42,510 nucleotides of DNA from assembly GCA_041853585.1 (NCBI GenBank), contig JBGZSM010000013.1:1-42510 (forward strand), in the 5' to 3' direction. Position 1 is the first letter of the stretch. Each line of letters opens with the position of its first letter. This DNA comes from JAUNKE01 sp041853585. Its GTDB lineage: Bacteria > Bacillota > Clostridia > Peptostreptococcales > Filifactoraceae. This document shows positions 14,786 to 23,290 of this stretch, in pieces. The notes beneath the pieces were generated by a model. That model was given only the letters and a program-made list of their open reading frames with translations, was not told where the DNA came from and made no database searches. The position numbers were made by a program, and so were the translations under genes.

Positions 14786-16315
14786 TTGGGCAAGAAAAAA
14801 AATAGCAAAGCATTGCTGAAACAAGCACTTCAAGATAATGAGCAACATCTTAAGGGCTCGGAGCGGGAAAGTTTGGTTTTACTTCGGAATCAAAACATCG
14901 AAGACGCAAAGCATGACTTTAGAAAGTATTGTAACTTGATGAATCCCGCTTTCTTTAGAGAATCGAGAGGTTTTCAAAATATATTGTGCAACGCGCTCCA
15001 AGCGATGTACGAAAAGACACTGATTAACGAAAAGACAGGAAAGCCTTATGAGCTTCTCATCGTCAATCTTCCGCCGGGGCATGGGAAATCATACACCGCC
15101 GGAATGTTTGCTTCGTGGATTTTCGGGCAGGATGTTAAAAATCAGGTGATTACCGTATCTTACAACCAAACGCTATCGACAAGATTTGCCAAGACGGTTC
15201 GGGAAATGATTCAGGATAAAGAAATCCTCGGCGACCTCGATTATTATGTTCCGACCAGTTTTTTTCCACATTTACAAATCAAAGACGGAGACGGTGCGAT
15301 GGATTTGTGGTCACTCAAGGGAGCATACATGTCGTATTTGGCAACTTCTTTTAGCGGTTCTATTACGGGCATGCGCGGAAATATCGGTATCATTGACGAC
15401 CCGATTAAAAACAAGGAAGAGGCGGTCAATGAACGAGTAAAAGAAGCACATTGGGATTGGTACAAAAATACTTTCCTCTCCCGTATGGTCGAAGGAGCGA
15501 TTCAAATTATCATCATGACCCGATGGGCAAGTGATGACTTGGCGGGCAAAATCATTGCGGAGTTTCCGGATAAGTGCTTTGTTTTAGAAATGCCTGTTTT
15601 ATCGGAAGACGGCTTGCCGCTTTGTGAGGAGATATTAAGTCTTGAGGCGATTGAAGACAAAAGACGAGGAATTGATGAAGAAATCTTTCAGGCAAACTAT
15701 ATGCAGCAACCGATTGACAAACAAGGTGCGCTTTACGGCAAGTTCAAAACTTATGATCCGGAGATGATGGACTTTGAACGATTCGAGCGAATCATCAACT
15801 ACACCGATACCGCGGATATGGGCGCGGATTTTTTATGCTCCATTTCCGCCGGCATTATCGACAAGTACGCATATATCTTGGATGTTTACTATACCGATGC
15901 ACCGATGGAAGAAACGGAGCCGGAAACGGCAAGGCGAATCCATCAGCACAAGGTGCGCGAGATTGCGATTGAGTCGAACAACGGCGGTCGCGGTTTCGCT
16001 CGTAATGTGGAAAGTTTGCTCAAAACAAAGTTTCTAAACAAGCTGGCAATGGTTACTTGGTTTCATCAAAGCAAGAATAAAAAAACTCGTATTTTGGTTA
16101 ATGCAACGAATGTTATGGAGCAGGTCATTATGCCGGAAGGATGGGAAAGAAAATATCCGGAGTTTTACAAAGCGATGATGAAATATCAGCGAAAAGGCAA
16201 GAATGCGCACGATGACGCGCCGGATTCTTTGACCGGAATTGTTGAAGTGGTAAATGGCGAAGTGAAGCTTCAACAAAGACTTCGTTCGTTTGCTAAATCG
16301 TTATTGGGATTATAG
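14786..16315 (+). CDS. Large terminase subunit
   Basis: This 509-aa packaging motor starts at TTG behind AAAGGGGG. The ATPase domain has Walker A NLPPGHGKS (94-102) and Walker B GIIDD (201-205), and C-terminal nuclease-type acidic residues include TDTADMGADF. It corresponds to Mu gp28. It cuts replicated, host-integrated DNA and fills the head, probably by headful. The portal gene follows 15 bp later. Confidence 0.93.
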   Translation: MGKKKNSKALLKQALQDNEQHLKGSERESLVLLRNQNIEDAKHDFRKYCNLMNPAFFRESRGFQNILCNALQAMYEKTLINEKTGKPYELLIVNLPPGHGKSYTAGMFASWIFGQDVKNQVITVSYNQTLSTRFAKTVREMIQDKEILGDLDYYVPTSFFPHLQIKDGDGAMDLWSLKGAYMSYLATSFSGSITGMRGNIGIIDDPIKNKEEAVNERVKEAHWDWYKNTFLSRMVEGAIQIIIMTRWASDDLAGKIIAEFPDKCFVLEMPVLSEDGLPLCEEILSLEAIEDKRRGIDEEIFQANYMQQPIDKQGALYGKFKTYDPEMMDFERFERIINYTDTADMGADFLCSISAGIIDKYAYILDVYYTDAPMEETEPETARRIHQHKVREIAIESNNGGRGFARNVESLLKTKFLNKLAMVTWFHQSKNKKTRILVNATNVMEQVIMPEGWERKYPEFYKAMMKYQRKGKNAHDDAPDSLTGIVEVVNGEVKLQQRLRSFAKSLLGL

Positions 16316-16330
16316 ATTACAGGAGGACTT

Positions 16331-17644
16331 ATGTTTCGCAGTGCAAAAGATAAATACGACCTGAAAGAAATTGAAGGATTTATCAAAGAACATCAAAAAC
16401 AGGTCGAGCGATTCCAAAAACTGGAACGATACTATAAAGGACAGCACGACATTCTAAAAACTGCAAAAGAAAAGAATAAGCCGAATTACAAGCTGGTCAA
16501 TGCCTATCCTCGTTATATTGTCGATATGTTGGTCGGATATTTTGTCGGACAGAGTATTCGATACAGCAACAAGGCGGATGGAAAAGATAAGGATTTGGAA
16601 AAAATCATCGAATCCTTTGACTATGCGGATGAAGCGGCGCACAACTTGGAACTTGCCAAGACTTGCAGCATCAAGGGGAAAGGTTTTGAAATTCTTTATA
16701 CGGATTCTTTTTCCAAACCGCGCCTTGCTTGTATTCAGCCAGATGAAATGTTTGTGGTTTATGGCGATACGATTGAAAATCTGATGAAGTATGCTGTGCG
16801 ATACTACACAATCAAGATTGACGGGAAAGTCGTTCGAAAAATCGAGGTATATACCAAAGAAAAAATCTATTACTACAAGCAATCGGATAACACGATGACG
16901 CTTGAGAGAGAACAGGTTCATTACTTCGGCGATGTGCCGGTGGTTGAATACAAAAACAATCAGGAAGAACTTGGTGATTTTGAGCATGTGCTTTCGCTGG
17001 TGGATGCTTATGATTTGGCACAAAGCAATACCATCAACGATATGGAACAGTTTACAGACGCCTATTTGATGCTTGTTAATTTATCTGGAACGGAAGACAA
17101 GGATATCGATAAGATGAAAAAAGACCGCGTCCTGCTGCTTAATGAAAAAGGGCAAGCGGGCTGGCTTGTTAAAGAAGTCAATGATGCGTGGGTTGAAAAT
17201 TACAAAACAAGGCTCAAACAGGATATCCATAAGTTTTCAGCAACTCCGGATATGACGGACAAAGAGTTCGGCTCGAATCTTTCGGGAGTTTCGCTCCGAT
17301 ATAAATTGCTTGCCATGGAGCAGGTTAGGGCATCCAAAGAGCGTAAATTCCGAAACGGATTGCAACGACGACTGGAACTGTTCTTTGCGATTCTTAAAAT
17401 CACAAAAAGTATTGACGAATACACGGATATTGAAATCTCGTTCAGCAATACCTTGCCGCAAAATGTATATGAACTCAGCCAAACAATCCAAAACTTGCTG
17501 CCAATTGTATCAAAGGAAACATTATTGTCGCAACTTCCTTTTATTGCTTCAGCTAAAGACGAAATAGAGAAATATCAAGCTGAATCAATAGGATTAGATG
17601 AGTATAATAATTTACAAGAGGATGAACATGAGCAAATCGAGTAG
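16331..17644 (+). CDS. Portal protein (SPP1 gp6-like)
   Basis: This 437-aa protein matches the SPP1-type portal family: YYKGQHDILK near the N-terminus, VDMLVGYFVGQSIRY, LVDAYDLAQSNTINDMEQF, and GVSLRYKLLAMEQ in the C-terminal half. It forms the dodecameric channel through which DNA enters and leaves the head. An AGGAGG site precedes the ATG. Its last 17 bases overlap the MuF gene. Confidence 0.93.
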   Translation: MFRSAKDKYDLKEIEGFIKEHQKQVERFQKLERYYKGQHDILKTAKEKNKPNYKLVNAYPRYIVDMLVGYFVGQSIRYSNKADGKDKDLEKIIESFDYADEAAHNLELAKTCSIKGKGFEILYTDSFSKPRLACIQPDEMFVVYGDTIENLMKYAVRYYTIKIDGKVVRKIEVYTKEKIYYYKQSDNTMTLEREQVHYFGDVPVVEYKNNQEELGDFEHVLSLVDAYDLAQSNTINDMEQFTDAYLMLVNLSGTEDKDIDKMKKDRVLLLNEKGQAGWLVKEVNDAWVENYKTRLKQDIHKFSATPDMTDKEFGSNLSGVSLRYKLLAMEQVRASKERKFRNGLQRRLELFFAILKITKSIDEYTDIEISFSNTLPQNVYELSQTIQNLLPIVSKETLLSQLPFIASAKDEIEKYQAESIGLDEYNNLQEDEHEQIE

Positions 17645-19403
17645 AGAATATTGGCGGGAGCGGCAAGTTCAATCGATGTTGCGTTCGGAGAAGAACACGA
17701 AAAGAGTTCATCAAGAAATGAAAGAAGCCTACCAAAAGGCAGCGGATTCCATCAATGATGAAATTGCTAAGTTTTTCGCTCGACTTTCAAAATCCGGAAA
17801 GATTCCGGCGGCGGAGCTCTTTAGAATGCTTACGCCGAATGAAGTTACTAAATGGAAAATGTCATTGGAAGAGTATATGGCTCAAATTGCGGTGCTCGAA
17901 GATAGCCATCCGGAGCAGGCAAAGGCTTTGATGATGGAGCTGGAGTTCTTCTCTGCAAGAACGAGAATCAATCGCCTGGAAGCTTTGCAATCACAAATTA
18001 CGATGCAGATGACTACTCTCGCTTATGTTGAGGACGACAAAGTAAGAGAGCATTTGGTCAAGGAATATCAACAAAGTTATTACACTGCGATGTATGATTT
18101 TTACAAAGACTCCAACCCGAAAGTACTGGCTCTTATGGAAGCGAGTAAAGTACGGATTGATCCGGTTATGCTTTATGACACACTCTCTCTTCCGTGGTCG
18201 GGTTCCAACTACTCCGAGCGTATTTGGAAAAGGCAGTACGATGTTTCGAGGAAATTAAAACAAATGATGGCGCATCATCTTTTAACAGGAGCATCCATCC
18301 AGCGGATGACCAAGGATGTAACGGCAGAGCTTGGCAAAGATTACAAATATGCGGCTGAGCGATTGATTCGAACCGAAACGGCGTGGGTTCACGGGCAAGC
18401 GGACAAAGCAATATATGAGCGTTTGGAAGTGGAAGAATATGAATTTATTGCAACGCTCGATGTCAAGACATCGTCCATCTGTCGAAGCCTTGACCTTAAA
18501 CGATTCAAAGTATCCGAAGCGGTGGTCGGTAAGAATTATCCGCCGATGCACCCGAATTGCCGAAGCACCACCGGGATTTATGATCCGACTTGGAACGACG
18601 GCACAAGAATTGCTAAGGGAGCGGATGGCAAGAGTTACAGCGTGCCGAGCAATATGAATTATGAAGAGTGGTACAAAAAATACATCAACGACGGCAAAGA
18701 CCCCATATTTGCACATCCTGTCATTTTGGATGAAAAGGACAAAATTCGATTTATGTCTCCAGTTGCGGATGTTGAAGTTTACAAGGTTGCCGGAATTAAC
18801 CTTGATATGTGGGTCGAAGGCAAAGATGGAAACAAACAGGTTCGGCTCAACTATAGATTATGTAGAGAGATTGAAAAAATGTTGCCGGAAAGCATGGAGA
18901 TGCCACGAATTGCCATTGTTGATTTTGAGAAATACGGAGCTTATACGCAAATAGCGGGATATGCACATTACAACAACACACTTTATTTGAACAAGAAGTT
19001 CACAACACGAGAATCTGTAAGAAAAATAATGAAAGAGAACAAAGGTTACTTTGCTCGGGCTGATGAACAGGGAATGATATTGCATGAATTGGGGCATAAA
19101 TACCATCATGAACTGATTGAACGGATTGCCAAATATCAAAATGTATCGTATGATAGGGCTAAAGAGAGATTGGAATATCCTATTGTGCGAGCTGTTAAAA
19201 AGCTGTATAAAAGCAATCACGAAAAACTAAGAACTGAATTTTCGGGGTATGCAATAGAACGCTTTGAAAATGAGCTAAGGCTTGGTAAAGGTAAAGAAAT
19301 TCGAGAGGTGATGGCGGAGTATTTTGCAATTCGCGACAAAGATATTGAAATCGTGTCTTTTATCCGTGAACATATTCGATCGCTGTTAGGAGGTGGTGAG
19401 TGA
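17628..19403 (+). CDS. MuF-type minor head protein fused to an HExxH metallopeptidase domain
   Basis: This 591-aa protein has an N-terminal and middle part of the SPP1 gp7/Mu F type, with RTETAWVHGQADKAIYE and, before residue about 320, the family signature DVKTSSICRSLDL...YPPMHPNCRSTTG. The last 200 residues form an added domain with HELGHKYHHE (H486, E487, H490) and EVMAEYFA (E560/E564), a gluzincin-like zinc site resembling the anthrax lethal-factor-like arrangement. MuF proteins of Firmicute prophages often carry C-terminal toxin domains. The usual MuF protein is about 300-400 aa. ATG 17628 has AGAGGA upstream. Confidence 0.88.
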   Translation: MSKSSREYWRERQVQSMLRSEKNTKRVHQEMKEAYQKAADSINDEIAKFFARLSKSGKIPAAELFRMLTPNEVTKWKMSLEEYMAQIAVLEDSHPEQAKALMMELEFFSARTRINRLEALQSQITMQMTTLAYVEDDKVREHLVKEYQQSYYTAMYDFYKDSNPKVLALMEASKVRIDPVMLYDTLSLPWSGSNYSERIWKRQYDVSRKLKQMMAHHLLTGASIQRMTKDVTAELGKDYKYAAERLIRTETAWVHGQADKAIYERLEVEEYEFIATLDVKTSSICRSLDLKRFKVSEAVVGKNYPPMHPNCRSTTGIYDPTWNDGTRIAKGADGKSYSVPSNMNYEEWYKKYINDGKDPIFAHPVILDEKDKIRFMSPVADVEVYKVAGINLDMWVEGKDGNKQVRLNYRLCREIEKMLPESMEMPRIAIVDFEKYGAYTQIAGYAHYNNTLYLNKKFTTRESVRKIMKENKGYFARADEQGMILHELGHKYHHELIERIAKYQNVSYDRAKERLEYPIVRAVKKLYKSNHEKLRTEFSGYAIERFENELRLGKGKEIREVMAEYFAIRDKDIEIVSFIREHIRSLLGGGE

Positions 19404-19600
19404 TGCTGAGTTTGCATCGTGTTTCTGAACGACTAAAACACTCAGAAATATCAAGAGAATATCGAATACAGAATAACTTGGAATTAGATGCGCCTTTGCC
19501 GGAGAATGCGCCGGATGAGGTAAAAAAAGCTGAAAAGGTGTTAAGAGAAATTTACGAAGAGGAAAAAAAAATCGGAGAGTCGTCAGGTTGGCTTGATTGA
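19403..19600 (+). CDS. Small acidic protein downstream of the MuF fusion
   Basis: This 65-aa acidic protein (starts MLSLHRVSERLKHSEISREY) overlaps the MuF-fusion stop by one base (TGATG) behind AGGAGGTGGTGA. No family was recognised. Toxins fused to MuF usually have an immunity or partner gene next door, so an inhibitor role is possible, but nothing in the sequence shows it. A terminator follows. Confidence 0.6.
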   Translation: MLSLHRVSERLKHSEISREYRIQNNLELDAPLPENAPDEVKKAEKVLREIYEEEKKIGESSGWLD

Positions 19601-19661
19601 GAACTAGTTTGATAATGATGTTTAGAATGATGTAATGTTATAGGTGAGTAAAGCTTCAAAT

Positions 19662-19697
19662 AAGCACTTTGGCAATGTTCAAGGTGCTTTTTGAATG
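19662..19697 (+). terminator. Terminator, left bracket of the RHH/Rha cassette
   Basis: AAGCACTTTG pairs with CAAGGTGCTT and is followed by TTT. It is about 75% identical, over the same 36-bp length, to the hairpin at 21111-21146 on the other side of the cassette. Confidence 0.7.
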
Positions 19698-19736
19698 CAG
19701 TTTTTGAAAATTTTTCACGCAAAACGAAAAAAGTTC

Positions 19737-19784
19737 TTGACTTTTTGTCCGCCCACAAATTATAATTGATACAAGGACAAAAAG
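19737..19784 (+). promoter_or_regulatory. Promoter and operator of the RHH gene
   Basis: TTGACT (19737-19742), 18 bp, TATAAT (19761-19766). A perfect 10-bp inverted repeat, CTTTTTGTCC (19741-19750) and GGACAAAAAG (19775-19784), brackets the -10 box. This is typical of autoregulation by a small dimeric repressor such as the ribbon-helix-helix protein encoded next. Confidence 0.8.
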
Positions 19785-19796
19785 CGAGGTGATGGA

Positions 19797-19982
19797 ATGA
19801 GTCCAAAAACAGGAAGACCTAAGAAAGATGATGCTCGTGATAAAAAAATAAACATTAGATTAAGGCAAGATGAGCTAGACCTAATTGAGAAATGCGCTAA
19901 CAAGCTCCAAAAAAGCCGAACTGATGCCATTATGCAAGGAGTAAATCTTTTAGACAAGTCTTTGGAAAAACAAAAAGAGTAA
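19797..19982 (+). CDS. Ribbon-helix-helix (CopG/Arc-type) regulator
   Basis: This 61-aa protein has a basic N-terminal arm (GRPKKDDARDKK), a beta-strand INIRLRQDE and two helices (ELDLIEKCANKLQKSRTDAIMQGVNLLDKSL), the ribbon-helix-helix layout. It has its own consensus promoter with a palindromic operator. It could be an antitoxin-like or phage-regulatory repressor. AGGTGATGG precedes the ATG. Confidence 0.85.
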   Translation: MSPKTGRPKKDDARDKKINIRLRQDELDLIEKCANKLQKSRTDAIMQGVNLLDKSLEKQKE

Positions 19983-20025
19983 TTGCTTCTCTCTGGAAAA
20001 GTCAAGCGAATTACTCTCTAGGCAA

Positions 20026-20064
20026 TCACAAAGGATTGATAAATCTATTCTATCACTTCTTTGT
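20026..20064 (+). promoter_or_regulatory. Stem-loop in the leader of the Rha-like gene
   Basis: CACAAAG pairs with CTTTGTG and an inner GATA with TATC, in the 112 bases between the RHH and Rha-like genes. There is no clear T run. It may be a transcript-stability or attenuation element. Confidence 0.35.
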
Positions 20065-20093
20065 GAGAATATCAATACAAAGGAGTGAATTTT

Positions 20094-20723
20094 ATGTTTG
20101 AAATTCAAGAATATACTCCCACTACCATTGAGAGTAGAATCGTTGCCGAGCAAATGCAAAAAAAGCACAAGGATTTGCTGGCGGATATCCGAAAATATAG
20201 CGAGATTTTGAACGGGCGGAATTTTCCGCTGGTCGAATATTTCTTGAAATCTCAATATATTGCAGGGAATGGACAAGAACAACCATGCTATCTCATTACC
20301 GAAAAAGGATGTCAGTTTTTAGGAAACAAGATGACGGGCGAAAAGGGGATATTGTTCACAGCTTGGTATGTTGAGAAATTCAATCAGATGAAAGATGAAC
20401 TCAATGAGCCGAGCGTTGACAGTCGGTTGGTTGCCGAACTTATCGAAAATCAACGACTGTTGACCCAGCAAGTAGCACAACTGATTGAAATCAATCGAAA
20501 AGGCTTGCCTGCTCCGTACAGTATTCATGGGGCAATCGAGGTAGGTACTTTCCACACGCTCAAGGTGGATTTGTTTCCGGACGAAATTCGCACAATGGTA
20601 AGGCAAATGTTATCGGCATGTAAGCCGAATTATAGTGAAGTATCGAGAGAATGTGCAAGACGAGGATACACGATTAGTATTCCGTCTGTCGCACGATATC
20701 ATCGAAGAATGAGAGGAGTATAA
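20094..20723 (+). CDS. Rha-family phage regulatory protein
   Basis: This 209-aa protein has an N-terminal Rha-type winged domain: ESRIVAEQMQKKHKDLLADI, then YFLKSQYIAGNGQEQPCYLI and TEKGCQFL. The C-terminal region is helical (LLTQQVAQLIEINRK). Rha and related antirepressor proteins interfere with lysogeny control of resident phages. It is placed in a late-region cassette rather than the lysogeny region. ATG 20094 lies 9 bases from AAAGGAG; GTG 20085 is in frame. Confidence 0.8.
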   Translation: MFEIQEYTPTTIESRIVAEQMQKKHKDLLADIRKYSEILNGRNFPLVEYFLKSQYIAGNGQEQPCYLITEKGCQFLGNKMTGEKGILFTAWYVEKFNQMKDELNEPSVDSRLVAELIENQRLLTQQVAQLIEINRKGLPAPYSIHGAIEVGTFHTLKVDLFPDEIRTMVRQMLSACKPNYSEVSRECARRGYTISIPSVARYHRRMRGV

Positions 20724-20724
20724 A

Positions 20725-21099
20725 ATGGGCAGAAAATCAGAACAACAAATACAGTATCAGGCAGATTTGAAAAAATTCAAAGAGGAGCAAAACAGTTGCT
20801 TGGCTCAATGGCTGGACAGTGTCGAGAGTATAGCGGAAGTCTATTTGGAAGGCAATGAGCGAATGAATGCTGATTACAATCTTTTGCTGGACAGGTTGAT
20901 TTTCAACCAGCCGCAAACAGCAACGCTGACACTGGACATCGACACACAGAACGATTTATCCGGTGCGATTCACGGGAGAGGTCGGGCATTGGGTCAAATC
21001 GGATTCATTATGGGATTGCAAGCCGGAGTTCGGTTTATGCGAGACATCGAAAGTGACCGATTGATTGAAGAACTGATTGCAAAGGAGATTATTTTCTAA
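20725..21099 (+). CDS. Cassette protein of unknown function
   Basis: This 124-aa helical protein starts directly after the Rha-like gene, behind AGAGGAG. It has a charged N-terminus and a Gly-rich turn near residue 85 (GAIHGRGRALGQIGFIMGLQ). No family was recognised. It is the last gene before the second bracket terminator, so it belongs to the cassette transcript. Confidence 0.65.
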   Translation: MGRKSEQQIQYQADLKKFKEEQNSCLAQWLDSVESIAEVYLEGNERMNADYNLLLDRLIFNQPQTATLTLDIDTQNDLSGAIHGRGRALGQIGFIMGLQAGVRFMRDIESDRLIEELIAKEIIF

Positions 21100-21110
21100 A
21101 ACAAACAACA

Positions 21111-21146
21111 AAGCACTTTGGCTCAAGCTAAGGTGCTTTTCAAATG
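21111..21146 (+). terminator. Terminator, right bracket of the RHH/Rha cassette
   Basis: The hairpin AAAGCACTT/AAGGTGCTTTT is a near-copy of 19662-19697, sharing AAGCACTTTGGC at one end and AAGGTGCTTTT at the other. Confidence 0.65.
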
Positions 21147-21172
21147 TTCAAAAACCAATAAAATGTTGTATC

Positions 21173-21194
21173 AGCGCCGTTCTCGGCGCTTTTA
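21173..21194 (+). terminator. GC-rich terminator before the scaffold gene
   Basis: AGCGCCG (21173-21179), loop TTCT, CGGCGCT (21184-21190), then TTTT. It is a compact, strong intrinsic terminator 27 bases upstream of the scaffold start, so capsid expression needs either read-through or a promoter that I cannot place. Confidence 0.8.
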
Positions 21195-21220
21195 TAATAC
21201 CAAAAAATAAGGAGGAAATC

Positions 21221-21784
21221 ATGGAAAAAATCAATTTACAGCTTTTTGCACAGCCGGATGGGGGTGCGGCAGAAACATCCGCACCGGAAACCAAGCCGGA
21301 AGTAATCACCTACACGGAGGAGCAGCTCAACGAAAAACTCAGTGAAGCAGCAAGTAAGGCAAAAGCGGATTTGGATTCCGCAAGAGCATCGTGGGAAGAA
21401 GAGTACAAGCAAAAATTGGAAGACGAAAAAGCGGAAGCGGCAAGACTGGCGAAGTTATCGGAAAATGAGCGTTTGAAAGCACAGCTTGACAAGGAACGCG
21501 CAAAACTGGAGCAGGATAAGGCGGAATTTGCCAAAAAAGCGTTGGAAAATGAAGTGGCAAAACAGCTATTGACGGAAAAACTCGATCCGTCGTTTGCGGT
21601 ATTTTTGACCGCCGCGGATGCAGAAACATCCAAAACAAATATTCAAAACTTCAAAGCCGCTTTTGATAAAGCGGTGGAGGCAAGTGTGAATGAACGACTC
21701 AAAGGCGGCGCGCCGTCCGCATCGGCGGAAAACAAAACTGTAATCAGCGGCGAAGAGAAGCTGAATGCTATTTTCGGGCTATAA
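21221..21784 (+). CDS. Scaffold protein (DUF4355 type)
   Basis: This 187-aa protein starts MEKINLQLFAQ, the typical opening of Firmicute phage scaffold proteins. It then has an extended acidic coiled coil (about residues 35-120, rich in A, E and K) and a short C-terminus for capsid contact. It precedes the major capsid gene. ATG 21221 has AAGGAGGAAATC. A longer in-frame start at 21077 lies across the terminators and is rejected. Confidence 0.88.
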   Translation: MEKINLQLFAQPDGGAAETSAPETKPEVITYTEEQLNEKLSEAASKAKADLDSARASWEEEYKQKLEDEKAEAARLAKLSENERLKAQLDKERAKLEQDKAEFAKKALENEVAKQLLTEKLDPSFAVFLTAADAETSKTNIQNFKAAFDKAVEASVNERLKGGAPSASAENKTVISGEEKLNAIFGL

Positions 21785-21799
21785 GAAAGGGGAAGAATA

Positions 21800-22720
21800 A
21801 TGCCAATTAACACTTTACAGTATGCAGAGATTCTGCAAAATAAATTAGATCAACAAATGATGATGGGCTTAGTGACCGGATTTATGGATGCCAATGCGGG
21901 CGATGTGAAATACACCGGTGGAGATACGGTAAAGATTCCAAGTGTATCCTTACAAGGACTTGGGGATTATGACCGAGACAAAGGATTCGTCCAAGGGGCA
22001 GTTACCTTGAAATACGAAACGATGAAAATGACTCAAGATCGAGGCAGAACTTTCCATCTTGACTCTCAAGATGTGGATGAAACCAACTTCTTGGTGAGTG
22101 CGTCGTTGGTGGCATCGGAATTTCAACGAACACAAGTTATCCCGGAGATTGATAGTTACAGACTATCCAAACTCTATGCGGAAGCAAAGAAGAAGAGTCA
22201 GGTGCTGGAAAATTATGATCCGGCAGAAGATACGATTTTGAAAAAATTGACGGAGCACATCGTTGCGGTCAAGGACATCATCGGAACGAATGAAGAGGTC
22301 GTTATCCTGATGACCTCAAATACGAAAGCGATTCTTTCGGAAGCACTCAAGAATAACCGAAGATTGGACATTGGTAATTTCCAAAAAGGAGCAATCAATT
22401 TGCAGGTACATCGCTTGGATGAAAATCCGATTATGCCTGTTCCGTCGGCGAGATTTAAGACATTGTACAAATCTAATGACGGAAAAACCGGCGGACAAGA
22501 AGCGGGTGGTTTGGTGCCGGATTCCGGAGCAAAGGACATTAACTGGATCATCGTACCGAAACGAGTACCGATTGCAGTATGCAAGCAGGATAAGCTCAGA
22601 ATCTTTGAGCCGGATACCAACCAGCAAGCGGATGCGTGGAAGATTGACTACAGAAAGTACCATGAGCTTTGGGTCAAAGCAAATCAAGCGGTTACCATAT
22701 TTGCCAGCTCGAAAGCATAG
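21800..22720 (+). CDS. Major capsid protein
   Basis: This 306-aa protein starts MPINTLQYAEILQNKLDQQM, as in many Firmicute phage major capsid proteins with the HK97 fold. It includes GGDTVKIPSVSLQGLGDYDR, RGRTFHLDSQDVDETNF and a C-terminal SPDTN-like FEPDTNQQADAWKIDYRKYH. It follows the scaffold gene by 15 bp with an AAGAAAGGGG site. Its size is normal for the family. Confidence 0.92.
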   Translation: MPINTLQYAEILQNKLDQQMMMGLVTGFMDANAGDVKYTGGDTVKIPSVSLQGLGDYDRDKGFVQGAVTLKYETMKMTQDRGRTFHLDSQDVDETNFLVSASLVASEFQRTQVIPEIDSYRLSKLYAEAKKKSQVLENYDPAEDTILKKLTEHIVAVKDIIGTNEEVVILMTSNTKAILSEALKNNRRLDIGNFQKGAINLQVHRLDENPIMPVPSARFKTLYKSNDGKTGGQEAGGLVPDSGAKDINWIIVPKRVPIAVCKQDKLRIFEPDTNQQADAWKIDYRKYHELWVKANQAVTIFASSKA

Positions 22721-22728
22721 GAGGATGT

Positions 22729-22968
22729 ATGTATAGACTTCAGAAAGATAATATTATCAAGGAGACTACGGATGAGCTCAAAAAAGATGAGCTCATCCTG
22801 AAAGGATTTGAGCTCATCGGCGAAAAATCCAAAGGCGGCAAAGCAGATGCCGCGCCAAGCTCAACGGATGAGATAATTTCTCCAGGCGAAAGCACGGAGC
22901 ACGATGCGCAAGAATCCACTGATGAAACGCCAAAGAGTGGTAAAGGAGCAAAGAAAAATGCTAAATAA
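22729..22968 (+). CDS. Small acidic head protein, unknown
   Basis: This 79-aa protein starts behind TAGGAGG just after the capsid gene. The N-terminal part (VYRLQKDN-like opening, MYRLQKDNIIKETTDELKKD) is typical of small proteins between capsid and connector genes. The C-terminal half is low-complexity Ser/Glu/Lys. An earlier ATG at 22725 gives only a three-codon frame. Exact role unknown. Confidence 0.65.
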   Translation: MYRLQKDNIIKETTDELKKDELILKGFELIGEKSKGGKADAAPSSTDEIISPGESTEHDAQESTDETPKSGKGAKKNAK

Positions 22969-23290
22969 GGCAAAGTTGTTACTGGGAATCAAGGATAATG
23001 ACTCGGATGAGTTGTTATCCTTGTACCTTGAAATGGCAAAACAAAAGGCGATGAATTATTGCAATCGGGATGATATTCCGCCGGAGATGGAGCTGGTCAT
23101 TGTGGAGATGGTCGCTACAAAGTACAAAGAAAGCCAATCGGCAGGCGGAGGCGGCGGGGCGATTGAATCTATCAAGCGCGGCGATACGGAAATCAAATAC
23201 GCATCCGGAGCAAAAACGAATGCGGGTGCGGATATCTTCGACAGCTTTACGGCTCAGCTTGCTCGATTTGCAAAGATGAGGACGATATGA
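22958..23290 (+). CDS. Head-tail connector (gp6/gp15-like)
   Basis: This 110-aa protein matches the phage connector family: LLGIKDNDSDELLSLYLEMAKQKAMNYCNRDDIPPEMELVIVEMVATKY, helix-rich, with a Gly-rich loop (GGGGGAIESIKRGDTEI). It forms the ring below the portal. AAAGGAG precedes ATG 22958. The start overlaps the preceding gene and the stop overlaps the next start. Confidence 0.85.
   Translation: MLNKAKLLLGIKDNDSDELLSLYLEMAKQKAMNYCNRDDIPPEMELVIVEMVATKYKESQSAGGGGGAIESIKRGDTEIKYASGAKTNAGADIFDSFTAQLARFAKMRTI

Noticed and set aside
21077..21220. N-terminal extension of the scaffold gene
   Set aside because: It would run through two terminator hairpins and lacks a ribosome site, whereas ATG 21221 has a perfect AAGGAGG and the family's usual opening.
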